Part shown: positions 1 through 8,633 of the stretch, piece after piece
How the letters are laid out: each line of letters begins with the position of its first letter
Numbering within the stretch: position 1 is the stretch's first letter
DNA from: Raoultibacter massiliensis
GTDB taxonomy: Bacteria; Actinomycetota; Coriobacteriia; Coriobacteriales; Eggerthellaceae
Assembly (NCBI RefSeq): GCF_900199545.1
Contig: NZ_LT962671.1
Span: 1,104,814 to 1,168,813, forward strand
DNA: 64,000 nucleotides
Direction of reading: 5' to 3'
Notes under the pieces: generated by a model
What the model was told of the DNA's origin: nothing
What the model saw: only the letters and a program-made list of their open reading frames with translations
The model's database searches: none
Made by a program: the position numbers and the translations under genes

Positions 1-165
1 GGAGTTCGAGCAGACGAGTTCGGCGCAACGTCCCGTGGCATGCACCGCAGTTTGCCGATCCGGCCTCATCTCGAAGAGCCTGACATGGATGCCCCTATCG
101 GCAAGCTGCAGCGCCGCCTCGCTTCCCGCCAAACCTGCACCCACTATATCAACGTGTTTTTCCAT
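1..165 (-). CDS. trmFO: TrmFO, tRNA uracil-5 methyltransferase (partial, N-terminus only)
   Basis: The first 55 codons run off the left edge. They encode an N-terminal FAD-binding Rossmann motif ([18 protein letters not shown]) followed by FEMRP and a CAELVCSNS stretch. That combination is diagnostic of the folate- and FAD-dependent enzyme that methylates U54 in the tRNA T-loop. The ATG at 165 puts the GAGLAG motif at the usual distance from the start. It lies 28 bases after dprA and was probably co-transcribed with it. In many Gram-positive genomes topA sits between dprA and trmFO; here it does not. The catalytic cysteines lie outside the window. Confidence 0.88.
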   Translation of the reverse strand, partial: MEKHVDIVGAGLAGSEAALQLADRGIHVRLFEMRPDRQTAVHATGRCAELVCSNS

Positions 166-193
166 GCCGACGATCTTAGCAAAAGTCGACCGC

Positions 194-1267
194 TCATACC
201 ACGACGGGACCGTATCGTCCATCGGGATAGCGCACGATCCTCCCGCTTCGCTGCAACTCCGCCAATCGGACCATGAGAAACGTTATCGCGTTTCCCTGCA
301 TCCGGAATCCCTCGTCGAGTCCTTGGGACTCAACGTAACCGAGCATCTCTTCTATGCTCATGGGATTGGCGCACATCGCCTCGTAGACGGCATCCTTTGC
401 ACCCCCGTCCGAATCTGCGATTACCCCGCCTGCACGGTTTCGACCGCTGGACTTTCCTGCGCGCCGCCTCTCCCCCGAACCGTCAACGTGCACTTCGGAA
501 ACGTCGCCTGCGCGCCCGACGGCGCCGCTGCAGGAACAAGCGACTGCAAAGCCCGCCAGCTCCTGCTGGCCGAACAACGCCTCCAAAACGCTTGAGAACG
601 TCTCGTCGTCGACAATAGGCGTCGCCCCCTGGTAAAGCAGCCTGTTCGAACCGCGCGAAGCGCTCGATGCGATCGACCCGGGCACCACGAGCACTTCGCG
701 ATTGGCGGCGAGGGCCTCGTCCGCCGTCGAAAACGTGCCCGAAGGCAATCCAGCCTCAACGATGAGCGTCGCCTTCGCCAATCCCGCGATCAGGCGGTTT
801 CGGGCTCTGAAGGTGTGCCGCATGGGAGGAAACGACCATTCCTGCTCGGAGACCACGGCCCCGCCTGCATCGACGATCTCCTGAAACAGCCCGAAATGCG
901 AAGCGGGGTACAGCTCGTCGCATCCCCCGCCCAGAAACGCCACGGTGGGACCCTTGGCTTCAAGCGCCGCGCGATGGGCGGCCGCATCGCATCCTCTCGC
1001 GCCTCCCGATATAACCGTGATGCGCCGTCTAGCCGCAATTCGCGCGAACCGCTTCGCACACGACGTTCCGTACGGCGTCGCATTGCGCGCGCCCACGATG
1101 GCGATGCCCTCGCGAAGCGCCGCGACGTTCCCGATAACGAAGAGCCGATCGGGCGGATCGGCAATATCGCAAAGCGCCTCGGGATAGCCCTGCTGCTCGC
1201 GCTCGATCACCGTTCTCTCTCCGCGCAGTTTCGGTCCCGCATATCGGGCGAACTCGTCTTTTCTCAT
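194..1267 (-). CDS. dprA: DNA-processing protein DprA
   Basis: DprA (Smf) loads RecA onto incoming single-stranded DNA during natural transformation. The 357-residue product has the DprA Rossmann-like domain: [11 protein letters not shown] near residue 57, [12 protein letters not shown] near 87, a GGGCDELYP loop near 113, and RNRLIAGL near 156. A small C-terminal winged-helix-like domain occupies about residues 300-357. A Ser/Gly/Arg-rich linker near 240-295 joins the two. The N-terminal SAM-like extension of some DprA proteins is absent. The ATG at 1267 has AAAGGGG at a good distance, so it is preferred over the TTG one codon upstream. It follows comM by 15 bases, and both genes belong to competence. 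Confidence 0.93.
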   Translation of the reverse strand: MRKDEFARYAGPKLRGERTVIEREQQGYPEALCDIADPPDRLFVIGNVAALREGIAIVGARNATPYGTSCAKRFARIAARRRITVISGGARGCDAAAHRAALEAKGPTVAFLGGGCDELYPASHFGLFQEIVDAGGAVVSEQEWSFPPMRHTFRARNRLIAGLAKATLIVEAGLPSGTFSTADEALAANREVLVVPGSIASSASRGSNRLLYQGATPIVDDETFSSVLEALFGQQELAGFAVACSCSGAVGRAGDVSEVHVDGSGERRRAGKSSGRNRAGGVIADSDGGAKDAVYEAMCANPMSIEEMLGYVESQGLDEGFRMQGNAITFLMVRLAELQRSGRIVRYPDGRYGPVVV

Positions 1268-1282
1268 CAAAACCCCTTTCGC

Positions 1283-2773
1283 TCACATCGATCCTATTCC
1301 GTCGCGCAGCCGCAGGCCGAGCGCTTCGCACAGATGCTCCCTTCCCACACGGGGGCATGCAGCCATATCGGCGATCGTGCGCGCAATGGAGAGCGTTTTA
1401 ACGATGCTCCTTCCGCTCATCTGATGCAGCGCAGCCATGTCTTTGAGAAACCTTTCGTCTTCGCTGCGAAGCCCACATGCAGCGATCACCGATTGCCCGG
1501 CCTGCGCGCCTTCGGCCCGACGTTTCCTTTCCTGCGCAAAGCAGCGCGCATCGGCAACACCCGCCCGAAGCGCTTCGGAATCGGTCCCGCCCTTAGCACC
1601 CAGCACCATATCGGGTGAAGCGCGCCACACGTCGATATGGATGTCGATGCGATCCATCAACGGTCCCCCGATGCGCCCCTGGTAGTTCCTGATCTGAGCT
1701 GCGGAACACGAACAGCGGTTTCCCACATCCCCGAAGTACCCGCAGGGACAGGGATTCGCCGCCGCAACGAGCATGAACCGCGCCGGGAACACGACGCTGC
1801 CCTCGGCGCGCGTCACTGCGATCCGCCCCGATTCGATCGGTTGGCGGATGGCCTGCAGAACCGAAGGCTTGAATTCGGACACTTCGTCGAGAAATAGCAC
1901 GCCCCCCGTTGCAAGCGAGATCTCGCCAGGTCGCAACGGCGATCCGCCGCCGACAAGGCCCGCCATGCTCGCCGAGTGGTGGGGCTTGCGAAACGGGCGC
2001 TCGCCTGCAAGTATCGGTCCGATATCTTCGCCGGCAACCGAATGGACAAGCGCTGTTTCGATCAGCTCGGCTTCAGACAGGGGAGGAAGGATCGAGGGCA
2101 ACCGCGACGCGAGCATGGTTTTCCCCGAACCGGGAGGCCCCATCATGAGCACGCCATGGGCTCCCGCCGCCGCAATCTGCAACGCGCGCTTCGCCGCCTC
2201 GTGTCCCGCCACATCCGAATAGTCCGACGAACATCCCTTGGACGCACGGCCCCGCATGACCGGCTTCGCGAATACGCCGTTCGCACAGCTCGATAGGCTG
2301 GCCACAATCCTGCATTCGAGGTTCTCCATCGAAACGAGTCCGTCGTCAGGCTGGGCGCATATGAGGGAGAGGCCCTGGTTTTTCGCGCAAAGCTCGAATG
2401 CCAGCATGCCTTTGACCGCGCGGACATCGCCTTCGAGCGAAAGCTCCCCTACGCACAGGCTTCCGTCGATAAGCGTCGCATCGATCTGGCGCGTCGCCAC
2501 GAGTATCCCCAGTGCAATCGGCAAATCGAATCCCGATCCCGCTTTCTTCAGCGACCCGGGCGCAAGGTTGACAACCACCTTTTCGGCGGGCATGCGAAAC
2601 CCGCAGGCCCTGATTGCCGCCCGAACCCGCTCGCGGGCCTCCTGGATGGCGGCGTCGGGCATGCCGACGATGGAAAACGAAGGCATCCCGCTGCCTACGA
2701 ACACCTCGACCGCAACGGGAACCGCCTCGACGCCCCTGATCGTCGCACCCCATACGCTGTACTGCGCCTGCAT
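1283..2773 (-). CDS. comM: YifB/ComM-family Mg-chelatase-like AAA+ ATPase
   Basis: The 496-residue protein has an N-terminal Lon-like ChlI fold (about 1-165; FSIVGMPDAAIQEARERVRA near 33). The AAA+ core follows, with Walker A GPPGSGKT at 212-219 and a Walker B LFLDE segment. A CPCGYFGD...CSCS cysteine cluster lies further on, and the Mg_chelatase C-terminal domain (MSGRSIVKTLSIARTIAD) closes the protein. In Gram-negative bacteria ComM is a hexameric branch-migration helicase that helps integrate transformed DNA. A similar role is inferred here from its place between yraN and dprA. The start has only a weak ribosome binding site 12 bases after the yraN stop, which suggests translational coupling. 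Confidence 0.92.
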   Translation of the reverse strand: MQAQYSVWGATIRGVEAVPVAVEVFVGSGMPSFSIVGMPDAAIQEARERVRAAIRACGFRMPAEKVVVNLAPGSLKKAGSGFDLPIALGILVATRQIDATLIDGSLCVGELSLEGDVRAVKGMLAFELCAKNQGLSLICAQPDDGLVSMENLECRIVASLSSCANGVFAKPVMRGRASKGCSSDYSDVAGHEAAKRALQIAAAGAHGVLMMGPPGSGKTMLASRLPSILPPLSEAELIETALVHSVAGEDIGPILAGERPFRKPHHSASMAGLVGGGSPLRPGEISLATGGVLFLDEVSEFKPSVLQAIRQPIESGRIAVTRAEGSVVFPARFMLVAAANPCPCGYFGDVGNRCSCSAAQIRNYQGRIGGPLMDRIDIHIDVWRASPDMVLGAKGGTDSEALRAGVADARCFAQERKRRAEGAQAGQSVIAACGLRSEDERFLKDMAALHQMSGRSIVKTLSIARTIADMAACPRVGREHLCEALGLRLRDGIGSM

Positions 2774-2785
2774 CGCCGAACCCGG

Positions 2786-3307
2786 CTATTCGCCAAGAGA
2801 GAACGCGTTTGCGTGGTGGCGCAGAAACGCACGGTCGCTTCCGATCGCAAGGATCGACACGACATCGAATCTCACCGCTATGTCTACGGCGTCGTAGGCG
2901 GCAAGATACGATGCCGCAATGCGCTCGTAGCGTTCGCGCTTCTTCCTGTCGACCGCCTCTTCGGGAAGCCCCTTATCTATGTTCGAGCGCGTTTTAACCT
3001 CGACGAAGACAAGCACATCGTCATCCTGGGCGATGATGTCGGCTTCGCCGGCCGAACACGTCCAATTGCGCTCGAGTATTTCAAATCCCCTCTTTTCAAG
3101 GAAGCGTGCGGCGGCCTCCTCCCCGCGCCTCCCGAGCTCGATGTTACGGCTCGTCTTCCTTCCTTCGCATGCTTCGTCCCTGAACGTCTCTTCGTTGCCG
3201 AGCGCACTCTCGTCGACGATCGCCTCCCCCTTTGCGAACGCATCCTCGCCAGCCGCTTCGGCCGAACTCCCAAACACCTGTTTCTCCGCAATTGTCTCGG
3301 TCACCAT
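2786..3307 (-). CDS. yraN: YraN (UPF0102) putative endonuclease
   Basis: The C-terminal 115 residues match YraN: ELGRRGEEAAARFLEKRGF, then GEADIIA and VFVEVKTRS. These are the D and ExK positions of a PD-(D/E)xK nuclease fold. The cellular role is not well defined; the gene usually travels with rnhB, comM and dprA, as here. The family is about 120 residues long, but this protein has 173. An acidic, low-complexity N-terminal extension of about 52 residues accounts for the difference. The long start is credible because the ATG at 3307 has GGAG six bases upstream. The gene begins its own segment after a 311-base gap from rnhB. Confidence 0.88.
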   Translation of the reverse strand: MVTETIAEKQVFGSSAEAAGEDAFAKGEAIVDESALGNEETFRDEACEGRKTSRNIELGRRGEEAAARFLEKRGFEILERNWTCSAGEADIIAQDDDVLVFVEVKTRSNIDKGLPEEAVDRKKRERYERIAASYLAAYDAVDIAVRFDVVSILAIGSDRAFLRHHANAFSLGE

Positions 3308-3618
3308 TTCGGCTCCTATCCTTTATCGGGAAAGCCATGCTAGCGCGCACGTCTTTCACTATCGGGAAGCCAAGAGGGCTGATCGAAGCATCGGCAGCGT
3401 CCGGTTCGGGATCTCGTTTCGTGCCGCTCCCCCCGTAAACCTTGCAAGATTTCCGCATCTTTCATACGGGAACCGGAACCCAGAGCGACCGATCCGCAGC
3501 GGAGGCAGGCGCAAGCGAAGGCTCGCCCCGACACCGATCGGAAAAATGGGGCGATACGAGAAATAAAGCGCAGATTCCGAAGAACCTTGCGCGAAGCCGC
3601 TCTGGATGACGGCGTTTC
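3308..3618. other. Intergenic region between rnhB and yraN
   Basis: No gene is visible in these 311 bases. On the minus strand they form the rnhB 3' region and the yraN 5' region. A direct repeat GGTTCCGGTTCC lies near 3467-3482, and the ribosome binding site GGAG for yraN lies near 3312. I see no convincing -10/-35 pair or terminator. Confidence 0.5.
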
Positions 3619-4398
3619 CTAAAAGAGCGTTTCCTGGGTGAAAGCGGTGCAGAACGATTTTCTATGCAGCGGACACAACCCCTGCTCTTTGATCGCATCG
3701 ATGTGATCCTTGCTGGCATAGCCCTTGTTCGCATCGAATCCGTAAGCAGGATACGTCTCGGCCCATCGGCGCATTATCCCATCGCGCTCGACTTTCGCAA
3801 CGATCGATGCGGCGGCGATCGACGCGCACTTGGCATCTCCCTTGATCACGTTTACCTCGCGCGAATCGAGATGCATCGGATTGCCGTCGAGCAGAATCGC
3901 ATCGACGGATACGCCCTGCCCCTCGATGGCTCCGATCGCTTTGAGGAAGGCGAACCGCAGCGAAGCGGTCATACCCACCGCATCGATGGACTCGGGTTCG
4001 ACATGCTGCACCGTCCAGGCGAGGGCGATTTCCTTTATTTGCGCGGCCAGCTCTTCGCGATGCTGCGCCGTCAACTGCTTGGAATCGTTCAATCCGGGTA
4101 TCCGGGGTTTGGGCGGCAGGACAACCGCCCCTACGGTGAGCGGTCCGGCCACAGGTCCTCGGCCCACCTCGTCAAGACCGACCGCGATGCCTCCGCCGGC
4201 AAGCTCCCGCTCAAGCGAATACAGCCCGTCGATGCGCGCAGCTTCTGCCGCTTCGGCTTCAAGCCGGCGACGCGCCGTTTCAATGGCGCTCAGAACGCCT
4301 TTCCTCGTATCGGCGACGAGCGAGCGCTCGAGCACGGCGAATTCGGCTGCATCGGCTTCTTGAAGTCGTTTTCGTATGTCGGCTACGGTCTGGTTCAT
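3619..4398 (-). CDS. rnhB: Ribonuclease HII
   Basis: RNase HII cleaves RNA in RNA:DNA hybrids and removes single ribonucleotides from DNA. The signature is GLDEVGRGPVAGPLTVGAVV near residue 77, followed by LNDSKQLTAQHR, a DGN segment and a C-terminal HRKSF. The predicted product is 259 residues, with a helical N-terminal region of about 70 residues before the catalytic core. The ATG at 4398 is preferred to an upstream alternative at 4515, because a TATACT -10-like hexamer ends only seven bases before this ATG and no strong Shine-Dalgarno is present. The message may therefore be leaderless. The rplS terminator lies upstream, so rnhB needs its own promoter. Confidence 0.92.
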   Translation of the reverse strand: MNQTVADIRKRLQEADAAEFAVLERSLVADTRKGVLSAIETARRRLEAEAAEAARIDGLYSLERELAGGGIAVGLDEVGRGPVAGPLTVGAVVLPPKPRIPGLNDSKQLTAQHREELAAQIKEIALAWTVQHVEPESIDAVGMTASLRFAFLKAIGAIEGQGVSVDAILLDGNPMHLDSREVNVIKGDAKCASIAAASIVAKVERDGIMRRWAETYPAYGFDANKGYASKDHIDAIKEQGLCPLHRKSFCTAFTQETLF

Positions 4399-4530
4399 AG
4401 GTCTCAGTATATCGGAAGCACGGGTGCGCGAGGCAGACGTCCACGGAAAGGAGCGCACTTTGCCCGCCTCGGGCGGCTTCTTTGAAACCGCAGCTCTTCC
4501 GCCACATGGGCGCAACCCGTTTTCCGAAGA

Positions 4531-4556
4531 TAAAAAGACCCCTTGCGGGGTCTTTT
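4531..4556 (-). terminator. Rho-independent terminator of rplS
   Basis: On the minus strand the sequence reads AAAAGACCCCGCAAGGGGTCTTTTT. It has a stem of about nine base pairs around a short loop and ends in a T tract. It lies about 20 bases after the rplS stop codon and upstream of rnhB. Confidence 0.9.
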
Positions 4557-4578
4557 CGATTCCTTGGATCCTGCAAGG

Positions 4579-4926
4579 TTAGTTGTAGGCTTTTTCCTTG
4601 ATCTTAGCAGCCTTGCCCACCTTGTTGCGCAGATAGTACAGCTTGGCACGGTTCACATCGCCCTTGCGCATGACCTCGATCTTCTCGATCTTCGGCGAAT
4701 GCACCGGGAAGGTGCGCTCGACGCCGATGGAGAAGCTGATCTTGCGGACGGTGAACGTCTCGCGGTTGGAAGCGCCATGACGACGGATGACATCGCCCTG
4801 GAACACCTGGATGCGCTCGCGGTTGCCCTCGGTGATGCGGTAGTGGACTTTCACGTTGTCGCCCACATTGAAGTCAGGGATGTCCTGCTTGATCTGCTGT
4901 TGTTCGATAGCGCGAATGATGTCCAT
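4579..4926 (-). CDS. rplS: 50S ribosomal protein L19
   Basis: The 115-residue product is a complete L19, a protein at the 30S/50S interface. Recognisable segments include [50 protein letters not shown] and RAKLYYLRN. The start has AAGGAAACAAACATG. The gene is monocistronic in appearance, with a near-consensus promoter upstream and a terminator downstream. It is separated from trmD and lepB, its usual neighbours, by about 18 kb. Confidence 0.97.
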   Translation of the reverse strand: MDIIRAIEQQQIKQDIPDFNVGDNVKVHYRITEGNRERIQVFQGDVIRRHGASNRETFTVRKISFSIGVERTFPVHSPKIEKIEVMRKGDVNRAKLYYLRNKVGKAAKIKEKAYN

Positions 4927-4994
4927 GTTTGTTTCCTTCTTATATACTCAACAAAAGCTTACTGTTCGGTGCTTAGGTAAAGACACGATCAGTT

Positions 4995-5023
4995 AGTATA
5001 TCGCCACTTGCGATCAGGCGCAA
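4995..5023 (-). promoter_or_regulatory. Predicted rplS promoter
   Basis: Minus-strand TTGCGC, a 17-base spacer, then TATACT, placed so that transcription would begin near 4988 and leave a leader of about 60 bases. This is among the best sigma-70-type matches in the window. Confidence 0.7.
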
Positions 5024-5314
5024 GAGAAATTCACAAGCAATCTGGAAGCAATCCGAGACAACCGGCAAACCGCCCCTTCGGCAGCGAGCGATGAGTCGGA
5101 CGAGAGGACGACGAAACCGGCATCCAGCACAGTGCTGCATCGCCTCGCCCAGCATGCGATCCGAGACCGGATGCTTCCATCAAATCCACGGCGAAAATAC
5201 GCCGCACGCCTGACGATCCGCTTGCTTTTTCCCAGCTGCGCGCCGGCTCATTATTTAGTAGGATATCCTCAGGCTTGTTCTCAGGCTTGCCCCCAAGAGA
5301 AAGCGACGGTGCCC
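5024..5314. other. Divergent region between rplS and the galactoside operon
   Basis: No gene is seen. The region must contain the promoter of the plus-strand sugar operon. Visible candidates for regulator binding are a palindrome CAGCAC-A-GTGCTG (5125-5137), a palindrome AGGATATCCT near 5260-5269, and two copies of CTCAGGCTTG (5268-5277 and 5280-5289) with a 12-base period. A TTATTTAG stretch near 5251 is a possible -10, but its -35 partner is weak. No repressor gene lies nearby. Confidence 0.4.
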
Positions 5315-6721
5315 ATGACCAAGCAGAACCCCTCATCCCTCCCCCTCGCTTCCCCCGCGCCCGAAAACGCACCCGGCACGCCGCCTTGGCAGGGTTCTCA
5401 AAAGAAGCCTTCGCCGGAGGCGCGCCTTTCGAAGAAAACATGGCTGCTCATCGTATTGTTGTCGTTCGTCGGACAGGTGGCTTGGGCGCTCGAGAACAAC
5501 TTCTTCAATCTGTTCATCCAAGATGTGTTCAACGCATCGCTTTCCGATGTCGCACTCATGGTTTCCGCTTCGGCTCTCACCGCCACGGCAACCACCCTCT
5601 TCGTGGGCGCATGGTCCGATCGCGTCGGAAAGCGCAAAGCGTTCATCGGCGTCGGCACGATCCTCTGGGGTATTTCGATCATCGTGTTCGCCTACCTGCA
5701 AACCATATCGATTGCGCTCGCGGGCACTACGGCGGCGGCGATGGCCCTCGGCGTTACGCTTACCATCGTCTTCGATTGCGTCATGACCTTCTTCGGAAGC
5801 CTCGCAAACGATTCGTGCTTCAACGCGTGGGTAACCGATATCACCACCGAAAAGAACCGCGGCAAGGTCGAGGGCGTGAACTCCGCCATGCCGCTGCTTG
5901 CGATGCTCGCGGTGTTCGGCGGTGCGATGTTTCTCATGATCGTGCGGCCCGACGGCACGGTTACCTACGATTACCCCCTCTTCTTCCTCATCATCGGCTG
6001 CGCGGTGATCGCGCTCGGCATCGTCGTGCTCGCCCTCATGCGGGATTCGTCCCCCGAACGCAGGGAGACGGGGGGATATCTCGCAAGCGTGTTCTACGGC
6101 TTCAAACCGAGCTCTCTGAGCGAGAACAAGACGCTGTACCTGGTGCTGCTTTCCTACCTCGTTTTCGCCACTGCTCTGCAGGTATTCATGCCCTACTACG
6201 TTCTCTATCTGAGACTTCCCTATGTTCTTGGCGAAAGCTACGTGTTCGTTATGGCGCCCGGCATCGTGATCGCCGCGATTTTCACCATCTTCTACGGCAA
6301 GCGCGTCGATCGGCACGGGTTCTTGCGCTCGGTCATCGCTCCCTTGGTTCTATTCGTAGTCGGTTGCATGGTGCTCGCCCTGTTGAACGGCATGGCGTTC
6401 GTATTCGTCGGGTCGGTGCTCATGCTGTCTGGCTACCTCGGCGCCGTCGCCTGCTTCGGAGCCGAGGTGCGCAACAACACGCCCGCAGGCTACGTCGGGC
6501 TGTTCCAAGGAGTGCGCATCTTCATGGTGGTGCTCATCCCCATGCTCGTCGGCCCGTGGATCGGATCGCTTGTAAGCGCCTCGTCGGATGCGGTCGGCTT
6601 CGGCGTGGTAGGCGACGGGTTCACCCCCTCTTCGCTGATCTTCCTCGCTGGCGCCATCGTCGCCCTCTTCACGTTCGCCGTGCTTCTGCTGGTTCGCAGA
6701 CGGCAATCCGAGAAAGCGTAG
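5315..6721 (+). CDS. MFS sugar transporter of the galactoside operon
   Basis: A 468-residue polytopic membrane protein with about twelve hydrophobic segments, beginning near residue 45 after a Pro/Ser/Lys-rich cytoplasmic tail. The loop after the second segment reads GAWSDRVGKRKAFIG, the major facilitator signature between TM2 and TM3. It is followed four bases later by a glycosidase gene and then galK and galT, so uptake of a galactoside or galactose is the likely job. The substrate is inferred from context. The ATG at 5315 is chosen because the upstream reading (from 5132) gives an unlikely basic N-terminus and would overlap the presumed promoter. Confidence 0.8.
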   Translation: MTKQNPSSLPLASPAPENAPGTPPWQGSQKKPSPEARLSKKTWLLIVLLSFVGQVAWALENNFFNLFIQDVFNASLSDVALMVSASALTATATTLFVGAWSDRVGKRKAFIGVGTILWGISIIVFAYLQTISIALAGTTAAAMALGVTLTIVFDCVMTFFGSLANDSCFNAWVTDITTEKNRGKVEGVNSAMPLLAMLAVFGGAMFLMIVRPDGTVTYDYPLFFLIIGCAVIALGIVVLALMRDSSPERRETGGYLASVFYGFKPSSLSENKTLYLVLLSYLVFATALQVFMPYYVLYLRLPYVLGESYVFVMAPGIVIAAIFTIFYGKRVDRHGFLRSVIAPLVLFVVGCMVLALLNGMAFVFVGSVLMLSGYLGAVACFGAEVRNNTPAGYVGLFQGVRIFMVVLIPMLVGPWIGSLVSASSDAVGFGVVGDGFTPSSLIFLAGAIVALFTFAVLLLVRRRQSEKA

Positions 6722-6725
6722 GGCC

Positions 6726-8633
6726 ATGCTCGATATCAAACGCATCCTCGCAAGCGCGCCCCGCAAGCCCGAATCAGCGCAGCCCCGCACGCTCTACACC
6801 GTATGGGGAGAGCGCATCGTCGAAGGCGAGACCCCCGAGTGCGCGCATCCCCACCCACAGTTCGAAAGGAAGAGCTTCCACTCGCTCGACGGCTGGTGGG
6901 AGTGCTGCTTCGTGCAGACGAAAGATGCTGCGGCCTCGTTGCATGCAGCCGTCGCGCCAAGCACCTTCGACAGGCGCATACGCGTGCCGTTTTCCCCCGA
7001 GGCTCCCCTGTCGGACGTCGGCAGGCGCCTCGAGCCAAACGAACTGCTCTGGTACAGAAGGCACTTCGAAGCGCCCGCCGAGCTGTTCTCGCAACCCGAT
7101 GCGCGCCTCATCCTGCACTTCGAAGCAGTCGACTACGCTTGCGTATGCTTCGTAAACGGCAACCGTGCAGGGTCGCACGTCGGCGGATACCTGCCGTTCT
7201 CCTTCGATATCACGCCTCTGCTTGTGCGGGGTGAAAACGAGATAACCCTGTGCGTGCACGACCCGAGCGATGCGGGAGTGCAGCCGCGTGGGAAGCAGAA
7301 ACTCGAGCACGGCGGCATCTGGTACACGGCGCAAAGCGGTATATGGCAGCCGGTCTGGTACGAAATCGTGCCTTCGAGCCGCATGGAATCGCTTGCCATC
7401 GACGCCCGGGCTGATTCGGGGCAGCTCGAACTTACCGTAACCCTGCGCGACGAATACCCATCATGCGGCACCGCAGCAGCAGGCGCCCTTCGGGTCCGCT
7501 TGCTCGACGGCGATATTGAAGTCGGAAGCGCCCAAGCAGATGCCCCCCGGCCGGGCTCGCCGGATGCCCGCGAGGGGCTCGCGCATCGCCGCAGCGCAAC
7601 GCTTGCCATCGATGTGGAAAGCCCGCACCTCTGGAGCCCTGAAGACCCGCACCTGTACAAGCTTGAACTCACTTACGGGCGCGACGAGGTTTCAAGCTAT
7701 TGCGCGTTTCGAAGCATTTCGATCGAACGTGACGAGCGCGGCGTTTCACGCCTGTGCATCAACCATGCGCCCGTCTTCCTCAGGGGTGTTCTCGATCAAG
7801 GCTACTGGCCCGACGGCCTTATGACGGCGCCCTCCGACGAAGCGCTTTCCTTCGATATAGAAACGGCGCAAGCGCTCGGTTTCACCATGATGCGCAAGCA
7901 CATCAAGGTCGAAAGCGACCGCTGGTACTACCATTGCGATAGGCTCGGCATGCTCGTGTGGCAGGACATGATCAATGGCGGATCTCCCCTCAGCGCATGG
8001 CATACCAGCTACAAGCCAACGTTTTTCCGCTGCTCATGGGGCCGCTTTCCCGATGACACGCCGAAGGGGCGCTCGGCGCTCTCCTCTGAAAGCGCCGAGT
8101 ACCGCGCAGAATGGAACGACACCTGCAAAGGGATCGTCTCGCACCTGCGAAACCATCCATCGATCATCACCTGGGTTCTCTTCAACGAGGGGTGGGGGCA
8201 GTTCGATGCGCGCGAGGCAACCGACCTGGTTCGCGCGCTCGATCCCACCCGAACGATCGACGCGGTCAGCGGATGGTACGATCAGGCATGCGGCGATTTC
8301 CTCAGCGTTCACAACTACTTCCGCCCGCTCGAGGTCTACGATGATGCGACTTGTCCGCACAGAGCGTTCGTCATATCGGAATTCGGCGGGCTCAGCTTCC
8401 ACCTGCCTCGGCACAGCGTTCTCGAAACATCCTACGGATACGGCTCTCTCGACGACATCGTTTCGTTCGAAGCGGCCGTCCGCGATGCGCTCGAACAGGC
8501 CGACCGACTCGAACGAGACGGCCTTGCCGGCTTCGTCTACACGCAGCTGGCCGATATCGAGGAAGAGACGAACGGGCTTCTGACCTACGATCGTCGCGTG
8601 AACAAGCTCGACAACGGGAGGAGCGCGCAATGA
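6726..8633 (+). CDS. Glycoside hydrolase family 2 (probable beta-galactosidase)
   Basis: The 635-residue protein has the GH2 plan: an N-terminal sugar-binding jelly roll (about 50-225; LHFEAVDYACVCFVNG, GGYLPFSFDITPLL), an Ig-like sandwich (about 225-335), and a TIM barrel. The acid/base glutamate is E488 in FNEGWGQ and the nucleophile is E552 in ISEFGG. No signal peptide is seen, so it acts in the cytoplasm on imported substrate. It is far shorter than E. coli LacZ and closer in size to beta-glucuronidases and small GH2 enzymes. Coupling to galK and galT makes galactose release the best guess, but specificity cannot be read from sequence. Its stop overlaps the galK start (ATGA). Confidence 0.85.
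   Translation: MLDIKRILASAPRKPESAQPRTLYTVWGERIVEGETPECAHPHPQFERKSFHSLDGWWECCFVQTKDAAASLHAAVAPSTFDRRIRVPFSPEAPLSDVGRRLEPNELLWYRRHFEAPAELFSQPDARLILHFEAVDYACVCFVNGNRAGSHVGGYLPFSFDITPLLVRGENEITLCVHDPSDAGVQPRGKQKLEHGGIWYTAQSGIWQPVWYEIVPSSRMESLAIDARADSGQLELTVTLRDEYPSCGTAAAGALRVRLLDGDIEVGSAQADAPRPGSPDAREGLAHRRSATLAIDVESPHLWSPEDPHLYKLELTYGRDEVSSYCAFRSISIERDERGVSRLCINHAPVFLRGVLDQGYWPDGLMTAPSDEALSFDIETAQALGFTMMRKHIKVESDRWYYHCDRLGMLVWQDMINGGSPLSAWHTSYKPTFFRCSWGRFPDDTPKGRSALSSESAEYRAEWNDTCKGIVSHLRNHPSIITWVLFNEGWGQFDAREATDLVRALDPTRTIDAVSGWYDQACGDFLSVHNYFRPLEVYDDATCPHRAFVISEFGGLSFHLPRHSVLETSYGYGSLDDIVSFEAAVRDALEQADRLERDGLAGFVYTQLADIEEETNGLLTYDRRVNKLDNGRSAQ

Noticed and set aside
3542..3560. A third AAAATGG-type element near 3542
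   Set aside because: AAAAATGGGGCG occurs here, but there is no matching CCATTTT arm within several hundred bases.
5275..7155. A 626-codon plus-strand frame across the MFS and GH2 genes
   Set aside because: Arg-rich and overlaps two well-supported genes in another frame.
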